This document shows, one piece after another, positions 14,938 through 24,280 of a DNA stretch of 64,000 nucleotides. Within the stretch, counting starts at the first letter, position 1; each line of letters starts with the position of its first letter. Position numbers and translations under genes: made by a program. The stretch comes from Flavobacterium caeni (GTDB lineage Bacteria; Bacteroidota; Bacteroidia; Flavobacteriales; Flavobacteriaceae). The notes under the pieces are model-generated. The model was given only the letters and a program-made list of their open reading frames with translations. It was not told where the DNA came from and ran no database searches. The stretch covers positions 106,304 through 170,303 of the forward strand of contig NZ_FMVF01000008.1 in the NCBI RefSeq assembly GCF_900101895.1. Direction: 5' to 3'.

Positions 14938-16986
14938 TTAGTTCTTGACGAACTTTTGCGTGTGTTGCTTGCCGTTGTTGTCTTTCAAAGAAAGGATGTA
15001 AGTGCCGGTAGCCAGCGCGCTTACGTTGATGGCGTTGTTCTCGATTTTGACGTCCACCACGCGTCCGCTCAAATCGATGATTTTTGCCGTCTTGATGTCT
15101 GAATTGTTGTTGAATTGGATGTTCAATTTTTCAGATGCAGGGACAGGGTAGATGCTGAACAATGTGTTGCTTTCTACTTGTCCGATGCCGAGTGTCGATC
15201 CTTCTACCACAGTCAAAAACTGGTTGCTTGACGGATTCAGGATCGTATCGACGGTGCCCGAAGGCCATTTGATAACCACTGCGTCGATGGCACTTGCGGT
15301 ACCGATACCAAAGTGGGCGTTGAGCGTGCTCATGTATCCGAAGCCTTCGCCACTGCGGATTTCACGAATTTGCTTGCCCCAAGAACCGTAAAGCTCGACG
15401 CGCGCGCCGATGCCGTTGGTGTTGCTTTCGATGCCTTCGAGTGCAATCTTGATCCATTTGTTCGGGTTTCCGTTGTTCATGTAAACCTGGCCGCCGCTCA
15501 AAATGTCGAGGAAGCCGTCGTTGTTCATGTCGCCAACGGCGCCCACACCCATAGGATAGCTTGAAGCGACAAACGTACCGTTGCCTTTGTTGAACATGAT
15601 TTTGTTGCCACCGCCCATCACGTCTACCCAGCCGTCGTTGTCAAAATCATAGGCGATGTAGTCGCGGTTGTTCGAATTCTCGGTATCGAAACCAGAACCT
15701 TCGGTGATGTTGGTGAACGCCTCTTCCTCATTGTTCGTGGTGTCGAGGTTGTTGCGCAGGAATTTGTTGCCTACCGAACCGTTACGGCCGATCAGGATGT
15801 CCATATCGCCGTCGTTGTCGTAATCGAAAATGGCCGATGACCAAGACGTGATCGGCAAGATGTTGACGCCTGCAATCGCCGAAATGTCAGTAAATACGCC
15901 GTTCCCATCGTTGCGGTGCAGTTCGCTAGGTGGCCCAGAACATTTAGAGATGAACATGTCCAGGTCGCCATCGTTGTCGTAATCGGTCCACAAAGAGGCG
16001 TAGTTACCGCCACTTGGGGTGATGCCCAACATGTAAGCGCCCGGCGTAGTACCCGACTGGTAGTAAGTCCAGTTGTTGGTCTCGGCGCCGTTGTTCATGT
16101 AGTATACGTTCGGATCCACGTCGTGGCATGAGAATGCATCGAGGTTTCCGTCGTTGTTGATGTCCACAAAATTGGTTCTTTGACAGAAAATATATTGGCC
16201 AGGCGTATCTTGTGTAAAGCCCGTGCCCAAGCCATTCGAACGCATAAAAGTAAGTCCGCTTCCACCACCGTACAACAAGTCGTTGTAACCGTCACGGTTG
16301 TAGTCGCCCGCAGTGATACTCCATGAAGGTTGGTGCGTCGCTTGTGTGGTCGGATAATCGGTGGTCGTGAACGTGCCGTTTGCATTCTGGTAATTGATGC
16401 GGATGTTGGTGCCCGTTACACTCACCAAGTCGTCCAAATGGTCCTTGTTCATGTCTACAAGACACTCGGCCGATCCGTTGGTGCTGAGTGACATTGGCGT
16501 AAACGAAACCGGAACTGGATCAGGGATTACGACCGTGTTTTCGATCACCTGGAACGTGAATCCATTAGAAGTCCATTTGTTGTCCCAAGCGATGTAATAG
16601 GTCAGGCCGCCGGTTACGTTGAACGTCTCCAAAGAAGAGTTGCCGTTGCCCGAATCGTCGTCGCCCGCATAACACGTCAAAGCACCACAACTTCCGGTGT
16701 AAATATGCACACGGGTATCCACCAACGGATTGTTTTGTGCGATGCTCGTGGTGATGGTTACCGTGTAATCCTGGGTTGGCGTGTACACATACCATTCACC
16801 GGCCGCGTTGCCTGAATTGTTAGCTCCGTTGGCCGCGCAAATCGGCGTAGGGACTTGCGAACCGTTGATGCCCGATACCACATAAAGGCCAGAACCCGAG
16901 ATCGGCAACGCCGTTCCGCAGGTGTCTTGCGCTTGCGCCAAATGCCCGGCGAGGAGCAATCCAGCAATCAATGTAATTTTTTTCAT
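14938..16986 (-). CDS. T9SS-exported FG-GAP/VCBS and ASPIC/UnbV protein
   Basis: A 682-residue surface protein. Signal peptide at residues 1-19. An N-terminal Cys-containing beta domain is followed by many FG-GAP/VCBS calcium-binding blades with DxDxDGxxD cores (DYDNDGDLDMFIS, DFDNDGWVDVMGG) over about residues 170-500. An ASPIC/UnbV module (NKWIKIALEG ... GIGARVELYG) follows, then a T9SS type A sorting domain (FSIYPVPASEKLNIQF ... HTQKFVKN). The repeats suggest a beta-propeller used for binding or adhesion. It lies 48 bp downstream of the cytochrome gene at 17034 on the same strand. Confidence 0.9.
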   Translation of the reverse strand: MKKITLIAGLLLAGHLAQAQDTCGTALPISGSGLYVVSGINGSQVPTPICAANGANNSGNAAGEWYVYTPTQDYTVTITTSIAQNNPLVDTRVHIYTGSCGALTCYAGDDDSGNGNSSLETFNVTGGLTYYIAWDNKWTSNGFTFQVIENTVVIPDPVPVSFTPMSLSTNGSAECLVDMNKDHLDDLVSVTGTNIRINYQNANGTFTTTDYPTTQATHQPSWSITAGDYNRDGYNDLLYGGGSGLTFMRSNGLGTGFTQDTPGQYIFCQRTNFVDINNDGNLDAFSCHDVDPNVYYMNNGAETNNWTYYQSGTTPGAYMLGITPSGGNYASLWTDYDNDGDLDMFISKCSGPPSELHRNDGNGVFTDISAIAGVNILPITSWSSAIFDYDNDGDMDILIGRNGSVGNKFLRNNLDTTNNEEEAFTNITEGSGFDTENSNNRDYIAYDFDNDGWVDVMGGGNKIMFNKGNGTFVASSYPMGVGAVGDMNNDGFLDILSGGQVYMNNGNPNKWIKIALEGIESNTNGIGARVELYGSWGKQIREIRSGEGFGYMSTLNAHFGIGTASAIDAVVIKWPSGTVDTILNPSSNQFLTVVEGSTLGIGQVESNTLFSIYPVPASEKLNIQFNNNSDIKTAKIIDLSGRVVDVKIENNAINVSALATGTYILSLKDNNGKQHTQKFVKN

Positions 16987-17033
16987 TAGTAAAATAGTGT
17001 TTAAAGTGGTTATTAGTTATAGTTTGTTTTCAA

Positions 17034-18182
17034 TCAGTCCGGACATGGCTCCAAAGAGTTGATCCAGTTTTCTATCAATTCGAGCCCTTCGTAATGGATG
17101 ATGGTCCTTCCGTGGAGCGGCATCCTAAAGGTTTCGTCGGTGGTGTTCAATCGGTGGTACAACATCGAACGGTTGATGGTACCCGGTGTGACGATCTTGC
17201 CCAGCGCAGGCTCAAACCCCTGCATGTCTTCGGTGTCTACACACACGCCCAAGTTGGTGCGGTTGCCCGTTTCCGAAAAAGGAAAGCGCATCGGCCGGTA
17301 ATAGCAATGGTTCTCGATGTTGTGGCAGTGCGCGCAATTGGCATCGATGTACGAGCGCGCGCGCAAATCAACCGGCTTGCTTTCGTCGCGGTAGTCGATT
17401 GTTGTATTTTCGGCCGTCGGCAAGGCAAAGCCTGCTTCGAGATAGCCTGCTTCGACCCACTTGGTCAACTGGTTCTTGGTTTCGGTGCCGTAGTTGAGCG
17501 CGAAATTCATGTTTTGCGGCTTGATGCCGATGGGAACGTGGATGACGGCCGTCACCACATCGTTTTCTATAATTTGTTTTTTGTGGCAAATGATGCACTG
17601 TTCCTCAGACGGGATGCGGTAATTTGCGCTTTTGGGTGTGATGTTCTTCTCCTTCCATTCGACGGCCGTAAAGCTGCCCGCGAGGTCTTGGTAGGCTTCG
17701 GTTTGTTCGTCGTTCCACACATAGTTCGCGAAAATCCACCCCGTCGCCTTGCGGATCATCAAACGCGTCTCGATGATGCGCGTACCGCCCACAGGGGTAA
17801 TGTTCTGCACATGGTCGTAGTAAAAAGTCTTGATCAGTACCGCGCCAACCGGCAATTCGAGCGCTTTTGCATCGCCATTGTAGCTGGCCTTGGTCCCTTT
17901 GGGCATCCACACGAAACGCTTTTTCAATGCGTAGTCGGTAAACAAGGTACTGGCAGGTTCAAACGGCAGGACGCCCAAAGCGGGTTCCTGGTCCTTGAGG
18001 GCGCCGTCGAAAAAGTGGTAATCGGACAATTTGGGGTAGGGTACCTGTGTCAAATCGACAATGACGGGCGACGAAGGTTCTGGCGCGATGGGCACGTAGG
18101 TTTCCGAATCCGAATCGGAACAAGAGTAAATAGCAAATGCCACCATCGCCAGAATGGTTATTAATCCGTAAAACTTTCTCAT
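17034..18182 (-). CDS. SO2930-family diheme c-type cytochrome lipoprotein
   Basis: A 382-residue protein. The lipoprotein signal is FAIYSC (Cys near residue 21). Two haem c motifs are present: CIICH (about residue 198) and CAHCH (about residue 287). The sequence around them (LKKRFVWMPKGTKASYNGD, RSYIDANCAHCHN, FRMPLHGRTI) is that of the SO2930 family. These periplasmic cytochromes are often next to a YceI/parallel-beta-helix or propeller partner. Here the FG-GAP protein follows directly downstream and is probably co-transcribed. The electron donor and acceptor are unknown. Confidence 0.87.
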   Translation of the reverse strand: MRKFYGLITILAMVAFAIYSCSDSDSETYVPIAPEPSSPVIVDLTQVPYPKLSDYHFFDGALKDQEPALGVLPFEPASTLFTDYALKKRFVWMPKGTKASYNGDAKALELPVGAVLIKTFYYDHVQNITPVGGTRIIETRLMIRKATGWIFANYVWNDEQTEAYQDLAGSFTAVEWKEKNITPKSANYRIPSEEQCIICHKKQIIENDVVTAVIHVPIGIKPQNMNFALNYGTETKNQLTKWVEAGYLEAGFALPTAENTTIDYRDESKPVDLRARSYIDANCAHCHNIENHCYYRPMRFPFSETGNRTNLGVCVDTEDMQGFEPALGKIVTPGTINRSMLYHRLNTTDETFRMPLHGRTIIHYEGLELIENWINSLEPCPD

Positions 18183-18431
18183 TCAATTTTATTGCAGCCC
18201 CAAAAATATAAAAAAATAGATACGAATTTGATTTCTATCTTGTTAAAATTAAGAATTTTATAACATTTTTGGAGCGGGTTTTTTTATTCCTTTTAACCAT
18301 GCGGATTTCGTCCGTACCTGGTTCCATATTAAAACAACAAAGATAGCGATAACCCTACTTAAAAGGTCGGATTTTTTTTAGCTATTGTACGGTTTTCTTT
18401 TGCGGCCGCGGTAATTCGACAAAATAGGTTT

Positions 18432-18797
18432 TCAGCGCAAATTGAATGGCGATTTTTCTTTTTCGACATGGGTCACAAAATAACGGCTGTCGCCCCACCA
18501 CGGGAAGGTTCGGTACCGTTCGACGTAATTTACCTTGACGTATTGCCCTTGCAGGGTTTGCAGTTCCTGGATCACTTCGGCATCTTTGTCGAGCACCGAA
18601 AACGAAAAAATCTGGGCGCCCGAAATGCCCTGGCTGAGCTCTCCTTCCCAGGTCTTGAATACGACTCCTTTGTTGCTCACTTTTATCAACTCCCCGGCGC
18701 GCACGCCTTCACTGTAGGTCACCGAGTAGACAAACACAAAATACACCGCCACCGCCAACACGACAAGGCCTAACGTGATCATGATAAATTTTCTCAT
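18432..18797 (-). CDS. single-pass membrane protein, family of unknown function
   Basis: A 121-residue protein with one N-terminal membrane helix (about residues 5-25) and an extracytoplasmic domain containing TYSEGVRAGELIKVSNKGVVFKTWEGEL and GQYVKVNYVERYRTFPWWGDSRYFV. Homologues are often mislabelled 6-phosphogluconate dehydrogenase, but there is no Rossmann motif and the length rules that out. It starts 2 bp after the stop of rmuC on the same strand, so co-transcription is likely. Confidence 0.75.
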   Translation of the reverse strand: MRKFIMITLGLVVLAVAVYFVFVYSVTYSEGVRAGELIKVSNKGVVFKTWEGELSQGISGAQIFSFSVLDKDAEVIQELQTLQGQYVKVNYVERYRTFPWWGDSRYFVTHVEKEKSPFNLR

Positions 18798-18799
18798 GG

Positions 18800-20173
18800 T
18801 TATGGATTTAAGAGTTCGGTTTCGTCATTTTCTGCCCTTTTCAAGATGCTTTCTGGCAGCATTTTTTTGGCTTTTGCGCCCATTTTTCGCAGTTTCTCGA
18901 CGCTGTTGATCAGGTTTCCTTTGCCGTCGAACAATTTGTTCATCGCATCGGCATAGCCCGCCTTCGAGTCGTCGATTTTCTTGCCGATCGTGATCAAATC
19001 GGCGAGTAATCCGTGGAATTTGTCGTACAACGCACCCGCCTGACGCGCAATCTCGATTGCATTTTCCTGTTGTTTTTGGTTGGTCCACATGCTGTCGATC
19101 GTACGCAGCGTCGCGAGCAAAGTCGATGGCGTAACGATGACGATGTTCTTCTCAAACGCCTTGTTGTACAGCGTCGAATCTTCACCCAAGGCAAGCGCAA
19201 ATGCGGGTTCGATGGGGATAAACAGCAACACAAAATCGGGGCTTTCCATTTGATACAGGTCGTGGTAGTTCTTTTCGCCCAGCTGCTCTACGTGACGCCG
19301 GATCGAGCCTACGTGTTCCTTGAGGTAGCTGGCGCGTGAGGTGTCGTCGTCTTCGTTGATGTATTTTTCATAGGCCACGAGCGATACTTTCGAATCCACA
19401 ACCATCTTCTTGCCATCGGGTAAATTGATGATCACATCGGGGAACACACGCTGGCCTTCGTCGGTCGTAAAGCTTTGCTGCACCTCATATTCGCGGCCTT
19501 TTTCGAGCCCCGATTTTTCGAGTACGCGTTCGAGCACCAATTCGCCCCAATTGCCCTGCATTTTCGAATCGCCCTTGAGCGCCTTGGTCAGGTTGATCGT
19601 TTCCTTGCTCATCTGTTCGTTCATCTCCCGAAGGCCTAGTATTTGCTGGCGCAGCGCCGCATGGTAGTCGATGCTTTCCTTGTGCGTGTCTTCGACTTTT
19701 TTCTCGAAAAGATGGATTTTCTCCTGCAACGGCGAAAGGATGTTTTTGATGTTCTCCTTGTTCTGCTCGGTGAACTTGGTCGATTTTTCGTCGAGGATCT
19801 TGTTGGCGAGGTTTTCGAATTCCTTGGTGAATTTTTGCTGCAGTTGCTCGACTTCTTCTTTTTGTTCGACATGACGCTGCCAAAGGTTCTCGAAGTCGGT
19901 TTCTTTTTTGGAAAGCAGGATCGCCAGACGTTCTTTTTCGGTTCGGATGGCGTCGCGTTCGCCGTGCGCTTCGGCCAACTGTTTGTCGAAGGTGGTGCGT
20001 TCGCGCTGCGCTTGTTCACGCGTGAGGTCGAATTGCGATTGCAGCCCGATCAGTTTTTGCTCGAGCCCTATTTTTTCGGACTTCGATTGGGCGGCAAGCA
20101 GCATTTTGCCGAGGTAAATGCCCACGGCCAGGGCAATCAAAAATGTGGCGACGAGAACAATAGCGGTAGTCAT
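18800..20173 (-). CDS. rmuC: DNA recombination protein RmuC
   Basis: A 457-residue protein. An N-terminal membrane helix (MTTAIVLVATFLIALAVGIYLG) is followed by a long coiled coil rich in Glu/Lys/Gln (about residues 30-170). The conserved RmuC nuclease-like domain then contains MQGNWGELVLERVLEKSGLEKGREY, FPDVIINLPDGKKMVVDSKVSL and SPDFVLLFIPIEPAFALAL. RmuC limits inversions at short inverted repeats, by genetics in E. coli. The start at 20173 is chosen because the membrane helix begins there; the frame is open 19 codons further. Confidence 0.93.
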   Translation of the reverse strand: MTTAIVLVATFLIALAVGIYLGKMLLAAQSKSEKIGLEQKLIGLQSQFDLTREQAQRERTTFDKQLAEAHGERDAIRTEKERLAILLSKKETDFENLWQRHVEQKEEVEQLQQKFTKEFENLANKILDEKSTKFTEQNKENIKNILSPLQEKIHLFEKKVEDTHKESIDYHAALRQQILGLREMNEQMSKETINLTKALKGDSKMQGNWGELVLERVLEKSGLEKGREYEVQQSFTTDEGQRVFPDVIINLPDGKKMVVDSKVSLVAYEKYINEDDDTSRASYLKEHVGSIRRHVEQLGEKNYHDLYQMESPDFVLLFIPIEPAFALALGEDSTLYNKAFEKNIVIVTPSTLLATLRTIDSMWTNQKQQENAIEIARQAGALYDKFHGLLADLITIGKKIDDSKAGYADAMNKLFDGKGNLINSVEKLRKMGAKAKKMLPESILKRAENDETELLNP

Positions 20174-20260
20174 TTGCGTAGCGTTTGAAAAAAAGTAAAT
20201 GTATAAAAAAACCGATTTCAATGCAGACAATGTGTCGAAAGTTGTTCACCGGCGGGCATA

Positions 20261-20290
20261 AAAAAATGGCCTCGCGAAAAGCCATTTTTT
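20261..20290 (-). terminator. terminator of the small membrane protein gene
   Basis: AAAAAATGGC / GCCATTTTTT stem with a 10-nt loop, just downstream of the stop at 20318 on the minus strand. Confidence 0.8.
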
Positions 20291-20317
20291 CAGGTGTGAC
20301 CCATGATATATAAAGTG

Positions 20318-20590
20318 TTAGTTCACAATGTGGTATTGTCGGTCGAACTCTTTGTTTCTGATGCGTTGGCTAGAATAGCTGTTGTAGATTAAATTGCGCA
20401 TATGGCGTTTGTGGTGGCGCAGCGTAGGAAAATTGTAGACGATGCCAATCAGCGAAATCAAAATCAGAAGCCCCCAAATGCTCATGTAGATGATGTAATT
20501 CAAATCGGCCGAATCCCGCAGGTTGGCTGCAAAATAATAGCCCGAAAATGCGAATACGCCCAGCGAAACAACCAAAACTAACTTTCTCAT
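20318..20590 (-). CDS. small membrane protein with two helices
   Basis: A 90-residue protein. The first hydrophobic helix is at about residues 4-22 and the second at about 32-53, followed by a basic C-terminal tail with His and Arg clusters (LRHHKRHMRNLIYN). There is no recognisable family. A clean terminator follows it and it has non-coding DNA on both sides, so it is probably a single-gene unit. Confidence 0.6.
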   Translation of the reverse strand: MRKLVLVVSLGVFAFSGYYFAANLRDSADLNYIIYMSIWGLLILISLIGIVYNFPTLRHHKRHMRNLIYNSYSSQRIRNKEFDRQYHIVN

Positions 20591-20723
20591 AACCTTACAA
20601 TTTAGGGATTTTTGTATGTCATTGAACTGAAAACTACCGCTTTAACCTGTAGCTAAATTAGAACGCAAAACCGCCGTGCGATTATACGATTTTAAGATAG
20701 TTTTATATAATTCCCGATTTGTC

Positions 20724-20731
20724 TATATTTG
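20724..20731 (+). promoter_or_regulatory. -7 box of the DUF4476 gene
   Basis: TATATTTG matches TAnnTTTG exactly. No TTG is found at the usual distance (TTT instead), so only the -7 element is convincing. The distance to the ATG at 20874 leaves a ~135-nt leader. Confidence 0.5.
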
Positions 20732-20873
20732 GCCCAAAATGCACACAATCATGCAGATGCAAACAGGCTTGCACAGGTTGCATGCCCCGGTTGGAGCCGA
20801 AAAATTCCGTTTCCCGTAAATGGCATCGTTTTTGAAAACGACCGGGAACTTAAACAATCAAACAAAAAACCAT

Positions 20874-21800
20874 ATGAAAAAAACTACACTTTCCGTACTG
20901 ATGTTCTTTGTAGGCCTTTGCGCCATCGCACAAACCAGTAGCGTTGGCCATTTGACGATTTTCTCCGAGAGTGGCGACAAGTTCTTCCTGATCCTCAACG
21001 GCGAAAAAATGAACGACGTGGCGCAAACCAACCTGCGCATCGAAGATTTGCCGCAGCCGTATTACAATGCGCGCATCATATTCGAGAACAAGAAATTGCA
21101 AGACATCACCAAAAACTACCTCGCGTTGCAAGACGCCGACGCCCATTTTGTCGACGTCACCTACAAAATCAAGAACGACAAAAAAGACGCCAGCAAAAGA
21201 AAATTGGGATTCTTTTCGCAAACCGAGATCCTACCGACCTACGTGGCACCGGCCAACGTTTTTGTCGTCCATTATGGCCAGCCACGTACGGTGCAAACCA
21301 CCACAACCACCACGACCACGTCAGGAGGCGGCGCACAGGTTGGGATGAATGTGGGCGGCGTTAACATGAACGTCCAGGTCAACGACGGTATGATGGGCAC
21401 TACCCAAACCACGACCACGACCACCACCATCCATGACGGGCACGACCACCATGGCCACAACCATGACGATGGCCATGGCCACGGACGCGACCGCGGTTGT
21501 TCGAAACGTTACGCGATGTCGCCGGGCGATTTCAACGCTGCGCTTTCCACCATCAAAAAGCAATCGTTCGACGACAGCAAGCTCAAGACCGCCAAGCAGG
21601 TTGTTTCGAGCAACTGCCTCAACACCAACCAAATCATGCAAATCGCGCAACTGTTCAGCTTTGAGGACAACACGCTCGAGTTCGCGAAGTTTGCCTACGA
21701 TTACTGCATCGAACCGCGCAGCTATTTTAAGCTCAACGGCATCTTCAAATTCTCGTCCAACGCCGACGAACTATCCGATTACGTGCAAAGCAGGCAATAA
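20874..21800 (+). CDS. secreted DUF4476 protein with Thr- and His-rich linkers
   Basis: A 308-residue protein with a signal peptide (residues 1-18, ending AIAQ). The N-terminal beta domain (about 20-140) has GHLTIFSESGDKFFLILNG. It is followed by two poly-Thr stretches (about 150-157 and 183-190) separated by a Gly/Asn/Val segment, and by a His/Asp/Gly-rich segment (about 193-215) that could bind divalent metal. The C-terminal DUF4476 helical domain (about 225-308) starts MSPGDFNAALSTIKKQSFDD. The function is unknown. ATG 20874 is the start of the signal peptide. Confidence 0.85.
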   Translation: MKKTTLSVLMFFVGLCAIAQTSSVGHLTIFSESGDKFFLILNGEKMNDVAQTNLRIEDLPQPYYNARIIFENKKLQDITKNYLALQDADAHFVDVTYKIKNDKKDASKRKLGFFSQTEILPTYVAPANVFVVHYGQPRTVQTTTTTTTTSGGGAQVGMNVGGVNMNVQVNDGMMGTTQTTTTTTTIHDGHDHHGHNHDDGHGHGRDRGCSKRYAMSPGDFNAALSTIKKQSFDDSKLKTAKQVVSSNCLNTNQIMQIAQLFSFEDNTLEFAKFAYDYCIEPRSYFKLNGIFKFSSNADELSDYVQSRQ

Positions 21801-21820
21801 TATTTCGAATATTAGATAGA

Positions 21821-21848
21821 AAAGCCACTCGTGAAAGTGGCTTTTTTT
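21821..21848 (+). terminator. terminator of the DUF4476 gene
   Basis: AAAGCCACT / AGTGGCTTT stem with a 6-nt loop and seven T residues. Confidence 0.88.
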
Positions 21849-21972
21849 GGCTTTTTTGGGCGTGCCGGCGCGTGAAATTTGTCATAAAAAGGAGTTTTGT
21901 CGTGCTCCGTCAGGCTGTCCGTTTCAAACGAAGTTCACCGAACACCTATGATAAATATTATTTTGGTGAGGT

Positions 21973-22019
21973 AATCTTTTTGGTTTCGTTCCTCACCAAA
22001 AAGGATTTCCACTGCCATC
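21973..22019. repeat. partial copy of the hairpin motif of the 3.6-4.5-kb element
   Basis: AATCTTTTTGG ... CCAAAAAGGATTTCCACTG followed by CCATC matches the arm motif AATCTTTTTG ... CAAAAAGGATTTTCACTG followed by CAATC at about 3606-3657. The stem base is again different (GGT/ACC) while pairing is kept. An alternative stem GGTGAGG/CCTCACC (21965-21971 and 21991-21997) is also possible. Confidence 0.6.
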
Positions 22020-22035
22020 TCTCACGCGGCAGTCG

Positions 22036-23460
22036 CTACACCTTAACTTCCTTCCATTTCCCGCGTTTGAACAAAATGAAACTCGCCACGGTGATGGCCG
22101 TTTCGGCTACGGGAATCGCGATGAACACGCCTTCGGGGCCCATCTTCAAGGACTTGGCCAGGAAGTAGGCGAGCGGGATCTGGAAAAACCAAAACCCCAC
22201 CAGGTTTACCTTGGTGGGCGTCCAGGTGTCGCCTGCGCCGTTGAACGCATTGATCATCACCATCCCGATGCCATAGAACACATAGCCCAGCGCAATGATG
22301 CGTACGGCCCGCACGGCATAGACGCGTACTTCTGGGTCGTTCGTGAAAAAGGCCACGAGCAACTCGGCACCCACCAGCGAAATCAGCATCACGAGCCCCA
22401 TGTAAATCATGTTGTATTTGGCCGTCTTGAGCACCGATTCTTCGGCACGTTGCGTTTGTTGGGCACCCAGATTTTGGCCCACGAGCGTTGCCGCGGCATT
22501 GCTCAAACCCCAGGCCGGGAGCAAAAAGAACATCATCAGGCGCATGGCGGTTTGGTAGCCCGCCGAGCCGTCGTCGCCACCCGTGGTGGCCACCAATTGC
22601 GCGAGGAAAATCCAGCTGCACGACGCAATCACAAACTGCAACACGGCAGGTGAGGCGATCTTGACGATGTTCTGGATGATCTCTTTGTCGGGTGTCATGC
22701 AGGACAACGTGATCTTGAGCAGGTTTTTTCCGTTGAACAAATGGTACAGTTGGTAAGCCACACCAATGCTTCGGCCGATGGTTGTGGCTATGGCAGCGCC
22801 AGTAAGCCCGAACGCCGGGACCGGTCCAAATCCATTGATGAAAACAGGACACAGCACAATGTTGGCCAAATTGGCGATCCACAAACTTTTCATCGCGATG
22901 GCCGCGTTGCCCGCGCCGCGAAAAATCCCGTTGATCAAAAACAACAACGTGATGACGATGCTGCTGCCCATCATGATTTGGATAAACGGCGTGCCGTGTG
23001 CGGCAGCTTCGGGCGAAGCGCCCATCAACAACAGGATGTCGGTGCCGTAGTACACCCCAAACGCCGAGATGATCACGTTGAGCGCGACCGCGACCAAGAT
23101 GGCCTGCATGCCTGCCTTGCCCGCCGCCTTGGGGTCTTTTTCGCCGATGCGTCGCGCGACAACTGCCGTGGCCGCCATGCTGATCCCGATGGCCAATGAA
23201 TAGATGATGGTGAGTACCGATTCGGTGAGTCCGACGGTCTGGATCGCAAAACTGCTGTGCTCCAAATGCCCTACGAAGTACAAATCGACGAGCGCAAAAA
23301 CCGATTCCATCATCATCTCGAGCATCATCGGGATGGCGAGCAAAACAACCGAAAGACGGATGCTGCCCGTGGTATAATCGAGTTCTTCGCCACGCAGCGA
23401 TTTCTTGATGACCGAAAATATAAGCGATAGTTTGCCTTGTGCAGGCGATAATTGTGTCAT
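22036..23460 (-). CDS. MATE family multidrug efflux transporter
   Basis: A 474-residue polytopic protein with twelve predicted membrane helices in two homologous halves, typical of MATE pumps that expel organic cations using Na+ or H+ gradients. Visible family features are the N-terminal GSIRLSVVLLAIPMMLEMMMESVFALVDLYFVG, the mid-protein GAAIATTIGRSIGVAYQLY and the second half AAATLVGQNLGAQQTQRAEES. No adjacent regulator is present. Substrates cannot be told from sequence. Confidence 0.93.
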   Translation of the reverse strand: MTQLSPAQGKLSLIFSVIKKSLRGEELDYTTGSIRLSVVLLAIPMMLEMMMESVFALVDLYFVGHLEHSSFAIQTVGLTESVLTIIYSLAIGISMAATAVVARRIGEKDPKAAGKAGMQAILVAVALNVIISAFGVYYGTDILLLMGASPEAAAHGTPFIQIMMGSSIVITLLFLINGIFRGAGNAAIAMKSLWIANLANIVLCPVFINGFGPVPAFGLTGAAIATTIGRSIGVAYQLYHLFNGKNLLKITLSCMTPDKEIIQNIVKIASPAVLQFVIASCSWIFLAQLVATTGGDDGSAGYQTAMRLMMFFLLPAWGLSNAAATLVGQNLGAQQTQRAEESVLKTAKYNMIYMGLVMLISLVGAELLVAFFTNDPEVRVYAVRAVRIIALGYVFYGIGMVMINAFNGAGDTWTPTKVNLVGFWFFQIPLAYFLAKSLKMGPEGVFIAIPVAETAITVASFILFKRGKWKEVKV

Positions 23461-23666
23461 GATAAAAGTATATGATGTTCAAAATGGGGCCGCGTTACAC
23501 GGTCCCGTCCTTTTTTTGTCGGTGGTGGAATGTCCCTTTAGCAGGTAGGGACGACAGAAACTATCATATGCCCTTGGTTTTCAATAGGCAAATATATCGT
23601 TTTCGTCAAAACAATGGCAGATGATTTTCTGTTTCCAAACATTTTTTTAAAAGCCGTTTTTAAGAT

Positions 23667-23674
23667 TACCTTTG
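23667..23674 (+). promoter_or_regulatory. -7 box placed for a leaderless transcript
   Basis: TACCTTTG ends only 4 nt before the ATG at 23679. As transcription in Bacteroidota starts roughly 5-7 nt after this box, the mRNA would begin at or next to the start codon. Confidence 0.55.
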
Positions 23675-23678
23675 CGTC

Positions 23679-24245
23679 ATGGAGCACCGCCACTATTTGG
23701 TCCACAAACCCTACGGTTACCTGAGCCAGTTTGTCTATGAGCTCAAACGCAACAAAAAACTGTTGGGCGAGTTGCACGATTTTGCGCCCGGCACCATGGC
23801 CATCGGCAGGCTTGATGAAGACTCCGAAGGTTTGTTGTTGCTCACCACCAACGGCATGATGAGCGAAATCGTCCGCGGCAAAAAAGTCGAAAAGGAATAC
23901 TACGCGCAAGTAGACGGCGTCATCACGCAGCAAGCGGTCGATGAACTCATGGCGGGCGTTCAGATTGGCTTCAACGGCAAAAAATACACGACCAAAAAGT
24001 GCGAAGCGCGGTTGATGGCACCACCCGATTTTCCCGCACGGAGTTACAAAATCCGCGACGACCGGCACGGCCCGACAAGTTGGGTGTCGATCACGTTGCG
24101 CGAGGGCAAGTTCCGACAGGTGCGCAAAATGACTTCGGCCGTTGGTTTCCCTACGTTGCGGTTGGTTCGGGTGCGCATCGGCAACATCCATCTCGATAAC
24201 CTCCAATCGGGCGAAGTGCGCGAGGTGACCATGCTCGACGTTTGA
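23679..24245 (+). CDS. RsuA/RluE-family pseudouridine synthase
   Basis: A 188-residue enzyme that isomerises a specific uridine of rRNA to pseudouridine. The catalytic Asp is in AIGRLDEDSEGLLLLT (near residue 45), the hallmark of the RsuA/RluB/E/F branch. KVEKEYYAQVDG and REGKFRQVRKMTSAVGFPTLRLVR complete the family signature. There is no N-terminal S4 domain, so RluE-like is the best fit (23S target inferred only). It is followed after 35 bp by trmL, giving a small RNA-modification pair. Confidence 0.9.
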   Translation: MEHRHYLVHKPYGYLSQFVYELKRNKKLLGELHDFAPGTMAIGRLDEDSEGLLLLTTNGMMSEIVRGKKVEKEYYAQVDGVITQQAVDELMAGVQIGFNGKKYTTKKCEARLMAPPDFPARSYKIRDDRHGPTSWVSITLREGKFRQVRKMTSAVGFPTLRLVRVRIGNIHLDNLQSGEVREVTMLDV

Positions 24246-24280
24246 TCGTGACAATAAAAAATAGAAATAAAAAATAATCA

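Noticed and set aside
18338..18345. Promoter TATCTTTG (minus strand) for the diheme cytochrome gene
   Set aside because: The -7 box matches, but no TTG is found at the proper distance and it would give a ~150-nt leader; not strong enough to annotate.
18432..18797. 6-phosphogluconate dehydrogenase label often attached to homologues
   Set aside because: 121 residues with a membrane helix and no nucleotide-binding motif cannot be that enzyme.
22043..23482. Long antisense frames such as the 479-codon frame opposite the MATE gene, and others opposite carB, T9SS and AAA genes
   Set aside because: They arise from the G+C-rich third positions of the true genes; their predicted proteins are Arg/His-rich and match no family.
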